Positions 58,576 through 64,000 of a stretch of 64,000 bases of DNA are shown piece after piece. How positions within the stretch are numbered: position 1 is the first letter of the stretch; each line of letters begins with the position of its first letter. Position numbers and translations under genes: made by a program. Where the stretch lies: the NCBI GenBank assembly GCA_002104895.1, contig MCFG01000213.1, forward strand, positions 1 to 64,000, written 5' to 3'. Under the pieces are notes generated by a model. It ran no database searches. It worked only from the letters and a program-made list of their open reading frames with translations, and had not been told where the DNA came from. This stretch comes from Anaeromyces robustus (Eukaryota > Neocallimastigomycota > Neocallimastigomycetes > Neocallimastigales > Neocallimastigaceae).

Positions 58576-60674
58576 TTTTTTTTTTTTTCCTTATTTTCCT
58601 TTTTTTTAAAAATTTTTTCTTATTTATTTAAACTATTTCCACAATTCCATTCATTTTTAATTTTTATTAAAACTACAAAGTATTATTTGAAAATTTTATT
58701 AATATTAAATACTAAAATAATTTTTTTTTTTATATAGACCTATCCTATGATATAAAATAAATAGGTGTAGTAAAATATTTGTCGTATATTTGAATAATTA
58801 TAAAAATTTGATATTATTTAATTAGTATAAAATTAATATTAATATGAAAATTATTAAATGAAACAAATGTCAAAATTTTTAATTTTTATTATTAACTTTA
58901 ACTGCCAATTTATTTTTTATTAATAATTATTAATAAATTTATAAATAAATTAATTAAAGAAATGATAAAATTTCTTCATAATAAAATTTTTCATTATTAA
59001 AAAAAAAAATATATTCTTATTAATTATTGTTAGAAATAAAGTTTATATTAAATTTTATTATTAAGAATTATTTTTTGAAGTCTTGAATGTTGTGATGTAT
59101 AAAATTTAAATTACCAGAAAATCTAAAAATTTTTTTTTACTATAAATAATAATTAATTTAATTATTAAATAAATTATTATTTAATTATTATCAATTATTA
59201 ACTAATAAAATTCTTAATTATTAAATATAAAAAAACAAGTATTAAATTAAAAAAAGATTTATTTATTGTATAAAACCAAACCAACTAAAATTTTGTTTCT
59301 TTCCTAGTGTAACATTTATTTTTAATTAATGTGTAACATAACAAACTAATTCAATGTCATAAAGAGAAATAATAAAATAAAATAAAAAGAGAAGAAAATT
59401 ATTTAATATTAAATATTAAATGAATAATTAATTAAATAACAAAAAAAAATACCAAAAGAAATTAATAATAATGAAATTATTTTAAAAAAAATGAAATTAT
59501 TTTAAAATCATGAAAAGAATAATATAAAACAATTTAATTAAAATATTATACTTTTATTTTTAAATTATATTATTGTTTTTTTAAAAAAAAAATTTTTTTT
59601 CATTAATTTTTAGAGAAAAAAATATTTTAAAATAAAATATAATACTTTTACAACAATAAATCTTTTAAATAAAATAATAATAAAGTTGATTTTATAAATT
59701 AATTAAAATTATTTCATAATTATATCGATATATCATAATTTTATGAATAAATATATATATATATATAGATTAAGCATTTGGTGTAATTTTTTTTGTAATA
59801 TATTTTTATTTAATATGGAATAATAATTATATGAGAAATAGAATTATTCATATTAATTTATTTATAAATAAAGTATTTTCATATTAGAGTTGACAAAATT
59901 ACTTAAATTAATAAAAATAATTTTTATTTTTGTGTATAATGAATAATTAAATAAAAATTAATTTAAGTTAATAAAAGTATATGTTATATTTAAAAATATG
60001 TAGTATAAAAAAAAATTAATAATTTATAAATAATATCGATATAATTATTTATTAATTAAAAATAAATACTTAGAACTTCTTTTAATTAATATTTTATAAT
60101 TGTAAAATATATTTTAAATATTATTAAATTAACAAAATATATTTTACTATTAATTTAAATAAATTTTTATATCTGAATCATACATTTACCTAAATATAAA
60201 AAATTTAATATTTATATTTATACATAACCATTAAAAATGAATTTATATTAAAAAGAAAATCGATAATAATTTTTAAAATAAGGAATCATAAAATTTTTTT
60301 AATTATCATAAATAATTTTTATTAAATAACGTATAACCAATAAATTTTGCCTTCAATTATGTGTAACATTAGTTGTTTAATTAGTGTAACATTTTTATAA
60401 TTAGTAAACATGTCTTATGTTACATCAGATAGTGTTTTTTTTTTTTTTAAAAATTTATTTTTTAATTTAATTATAAAATAATTAATTTTTAATTTAATTA
60501 TGAAATAATTAAGTGAAAGAAAAACATTATATTATTAAAAGGAAAAAAAAAAAAGAGTAGCAATTATTATAAAAAGAAAAAATATAAAAGAAGAAAAAGA
60601 TTACATAAAAAAATTTTTTTTCAATAAAAAAAAAATTATTAAATATAAATAAAAAGTTTTATTATTATAAAAAA
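58576..60674. other. AT-rich intergenic region with dispersed repeats
   Basis: No gene is supported. The repeat copy at 59213-59307 and several GTGTAACAT motifs (59313, 59331, 60361, 60383) are the only features. The remainder is A/T homopolymer and TAAT-type sequence. Confidence 0.6.
59213..59307 (-). repeat. dispersed repeat, copy B (inverted relative to 48833-48928)
   Basis: Reading the minus strand gives AAAGAAACAAAATTTTAGTT, then TTTTATA, AATAAATAAAT and TTTTTTTATATTTAATAATTAA, as in copy A. There is a short GGTTT duplication in the first part. Copy B is followed (on plus) by two GTGTAACAT motifs absent at copy A. Confidence 0.85.
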
Positions 60675-63156
60675 ATGAAAAATTTTTATCTTTTAAATAT
60701 TCTTTTATTATTGATAAATATCATTTTCGCTGAAAATGATAAAAAGTTAAATAATAAAGAAGAACATTATTTAATTTTTGTAAATAATGTTTATGGAGAA
60801 TTTAAATTATTCTCTAATACTAAACATGAAAAACGTGAAGAATCTCAAGTTTTTATGGAATCTTTAATTGAGGAAATTAATGGTTTAATCATTGATAATA
60901 TTGATACTTATCAACATCCTGAAAAATTAGAAGAAATTGAAACTACCTCCAAATTAAGAAAAAGAAATAATGTCCAATCAGATTTATTATCTTTAAAATC
61001 TGACTATATTTATCCTATCTCTTCTATTAAAAACACTACTGTTTTATATGCTTATCTTCCAGAAAAATTAGCTGAAGAAATTAGGTCTTCCTTTAATGAT
61101 GTTTATGATTGTCTTCCAGAATCTGAAATTGATATTTCTTTTAGTCATTATTATAATGAAGAAGATATTTTAAATGAAACAAATTGGACAAGTTTAGAAG
61201 TTCAAGAAAATGCCGATCTTCATTTATCTTTATTATCTCAAGGATTATTCAATAAAAATATCATAAATCAATACGATAATAATTACTATTATCCATCTTC
61301 TGCTGGTTCAAATACTACAATTATTATTATGGATTCAAGTTTTAATCTTAACTATTCTGAATTTTCTAATACGAATGATCGTTTTGTTGAATGTCTTGAA
61401 ATTAAAAATATTTCAGATGAAAATGGTGAAATTTATTATGAAGAAAATAAAAAATGTGGAAAAAATTCATTTTATCATGGAGAAACAGTATCAGATATGG
61501 CAGGAGGTTTAGTATATGGTGTTGCTAAGCGTGCTAATATTCTTGGACTTTCTATTGAATCATTAGAAAATGGAACACCAAATTTTCAACATATTAATTG
61601 GGGATTTCAATTTATTTATGAATCATTAATTGTTCCTTATAAAACTATTATTAATATTTCTTTAGAAATAAGATATTCAGAAAGTATAAAATCTTTAATT
61701 GAATTATATGAAAATTATGTTAATAGAATTACTGAAAAAGGTGGTATTATTGTTACATCGGCAGGAAATGATAAAAAATTACTTTCAACAAATAGAAAAC
61801 TTATTTATCCATGTCAATATGAAAATACTATTTGTGTAGGTGGAGTTGCTAGTGAAAATATTGATAATTTATATACTATTGCTTCCTATTCTAATTATGG
61901 TTCAAGTATTGACGTTTATGCTCCATCAGATATTAAAGCTAAAATTATTAAAAATAATAGTATTCATACTATTATCAATAGTGGTACTTCTTTTTCATCA
62001 CCATTAGTTTCAGGAATGATTTCTACTTATATTAGTGAACATCCAAGCAATAAATTTATCTGTCAATGATATAAAAGATCTATTAAATAAAAATGGTGAA
62101 TTATTCAAATCTTTAAATGATATTGAAAATATTAATTTATTTGCTAATAATGGTAAACATATTGTTTATTCCAGTAATAATATATATAATGGTTGTGGAA
62201 TTAGTGCTGGAAATCTTCCATGTACTACTACAACTACAACTACAACTACAACTACAACCACTACTACTTCTACTACAACCACTTCTACTACTACTACTCC
62301 TACAACTACTACAACCACTTCTACTACTACTACTCCTACAACTACTACAACCACTTCTACTACTCCTACAACTACTACAACCACTTCTACTACTACTCCT
62401 AATACAACTACTACAACCACTTCTACTACTACTCCTAATACAACTACTACTACCACTTCTACTACTACCACTCCTACAACTACTACAACCACTTCTACTA
62501 CTACTCCTAATACAACTACTACTACCACTTCTACTACTACCACTCCTACAACTACTACAACCACTTCTACTACTACTCCTAATACAACTATTCCTACAAC
62601 TTCTACTACTATAATTACTTCCGAAAGTCCAAAATCAACTACATCTACTACTTTTGAAGATCCAGAACCAACAACTACTAATGAAGATGATTCAGAACCA
62701 ACAACTACTTATGAAGATGATCCAGAACTAACAACTACTTATGAAGAAGATCCAGAACCAACTACTATTTATAATGAAAACCCAAAACAAACTATTACTA
62801 AAACTATCACTACTACTTCTATTACCGCTACGACTACTACTACTATTATTACTACTTCTGGAAATTCGGAATCTACCACTACAAAAACTACTACTATCAC
62901 TACCAGTACTACTTTTAAAATTCCAGAACCAACCCTTAAAACAGATAATAATGTTAAATTACCAATTATTAATGATTCTGGTACAGAAAGTGATGAGGAT
63001 ATTAATAATAATAATTCCAGTGATTCTAATACTTCTAATGGTTCTAGTGATCTTGACGAATCCAATGGTAAAAATAGTTCTAATGATGCTAATGATAAAG
63101 AAAGCTTTAAAAAGTCAAAGAAACAACGTGTTTGTATTATTAGAAAAAATAATTAA
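60675..63156 (+). CDS. subtilisin-like (S8) protease, interrupted by one frameshift
   Basis: A signal peptide (MKNFYLLNILLLLINIIFA) and a prodomain with KR sites (HEKR, LRKR) precede an S8 catalytic domain. The domain has Asp220 (IMDSS), His268 (FYHGET), oxyanion Asn in TSAGND and Ser439 (SGTSFSSPLVSG). The first frame stops at 62069. The protein clearly continues in another frame as LSVNDIKDLLNKNGELFKSL and NLFANNGKHIVY, which matches the same region of the protease at 44168. One extra base in the TTTA at 62055-62058 would explain it. Downstream is a long Thr-rich linker (TTTTTSTTTT, PTTTTTT) and an acidic/Ser-rich basic-ended tail with no dockerin or CBM18. It is either a recent pseudogene or a sequencing error in an active gene. 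Truncation at 62069 would keep the triad but lose the end of the fold. Confidence 0.82.
62221..62630 (+). repeat. coding ACT/ACC triplet array (poly-Thr linker)
   Basis: About 400 bases of ACx and TCT triplets encode Thr with Ser and Pro. A unit of about 30-60 bases (ACTCCTACAACTACTACAAC type) is repeated about seven times. ORFs in other frames (poly-Leu, Tyr, Val) are shadows. Confidence 0.9.
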
Positions 63157-64000
63157 ATAAATTAATACTCTTATTAATATATTATATTTATTTAATTATC
63201 AAATAAATATAAATAAATAAATATAAAAATTTATTAATTTTTATAGAATATTATGGTTATTATTTAATAAATCCAAATATTAATATTTGAATTAATAAAT
63301 TATATAATTTTATATATAATTTTAATAATAGCAATAATAATTAAAAAGGATACTACTAATAATATTAGCGACGATAATCAAAAATGATATTAATACTAAT
63401 AATAATAATAAATGAAATAAATATATAAATAATAATAAAATAATTTCCAAAAAAAAAAAAGAAAAAAAAAAAAAGAAAAAAAATTAATAAAAAAATATTT
63501 ATTATAGAATATATGAAAAAAAAAAAAAAAACTATTCCAATTAAACACACAAAATTTTAAAATCAATGATGAAAAAATAAACTAATATAAATTATGTTAA
63601 TAAAATGATTATTATATCTAAATAAAGTATTAACTTTTAAAAATATAGAATATATATATATAAAGTTAATAAATATAATATATCAAATCAGGTTATTATG
63701 GAAAAATTAATTGATTTCTATAGTAAAAAAAATTAATTCTTTTTATCATTTTTAAAAATAATTTTTTTTAATATTTATAAAAAAATAATTCTTTTTTATA
63801 TATATATATAAAATGTTACAGTCAATATATAAAACTTTTTAAAAAATATATATAATATTAAATTGGCCATAAAAATCCAAATGCAACTAAAATCAATTTC
63901 TACTTTTACAATTCTCAGAATATATCATTTGAAAGTTGATAATTATAATAATCAATTTAATTATATACTGAACTTTTTTAAATAATTATTATTAATATTT
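63157..64000. other. AT-rich intergenic region
   Basis: No gene is seen to the window edge. The reverse ORF at 63365-63550 is Phe/Ile low complexity. The patch near 63860-63925 is slightly GC-richer without an ORF. Confidence 0.6.

Overview
The window looks like nuclear DNA from an anaerobic gut fungus (Neocallimastigomycota). Intergenic DNA is almost pure A/T with long homopolymers and microsatellites, and genes stand out as islands. The gene content fits that group. There are fungal dockerins of the CBM10 type (motif WGVENGxWCxI), which plug enzymes into fungal cellulosomes, hevein-like CBM18 chitin-binding domains, Thr/Lys-rich linkers, and short AT-rich introns. Genus cannot be told from sequence alone.

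Layout. 1964-3310: secreted triple-CBM18 protein. 7318-9477: subtilisin-like protease with two dockerins. 10595-11230: dead subtilisin/CBM18 relative. 13583-15391: bestrophin-type anion channel with a repetitive acidic/basic tail. 17126-17689 (-): small secreted precursor with a Kex2-like KR site and a Cys/Gly-rich C-terminal peptide. 18640-18985: GC-richer structured island, candidate ncRNA. 19330-22000 and 26735-28145: a noncoding repeat family with a large palindrome, a tandem duplication and periodic hairpins. 23729-25483: second triple-CBM18 protein. 31783-32604 (-): GPI-anchored Cys-rich protein. 33788-37149: 11-exon leucine-rich-repeat receptor-like gene, one repeat per exon. 39585-43236: M13 (neprilysin-like) metallopeptidase, best explained by 7 exons including a 7-nt microexon. 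44168-47917: large subtilisin with one CBM18 and five copies of a Cys-rich module. 48521-48840: second structured RNA-like island. 52756-54146: two-exon secreted protein with two dockerins and three CBM1-like domains but no catalytic domain. 55394-56882: ankyrin-repeat pseudogene. 57430-58575 (-): Rpn/PDDEXK_2 nuclease-like gene of bacterial type. 60675-63156: third subtilisin, interrupted by a one-base frameshift.

Theme. Most genes encode secreted, surface or cellulosome-associated proteins. Three S8 proteases plus a dead relative and one M13 peptidase suggest an extracellular proteolysis function. CBM18 and CBM1-like domains would place proteins on chitin or cellulose, and dockerins would place two products in the cellulosome. 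A Cys-rich module shared by three genes (1964, 32604 reverse, 44168) links them and may be undescribed.

Limits. No similarity search, folding or alignment program was run. Family calls come from recognisable motifs. Exon boundaries rest on GT/AG sites, reading phase and protein continuity. Frameshifts next to homopolymers could be sequencing errors. No tRNA, rRNA or CRISPR array was recognised.
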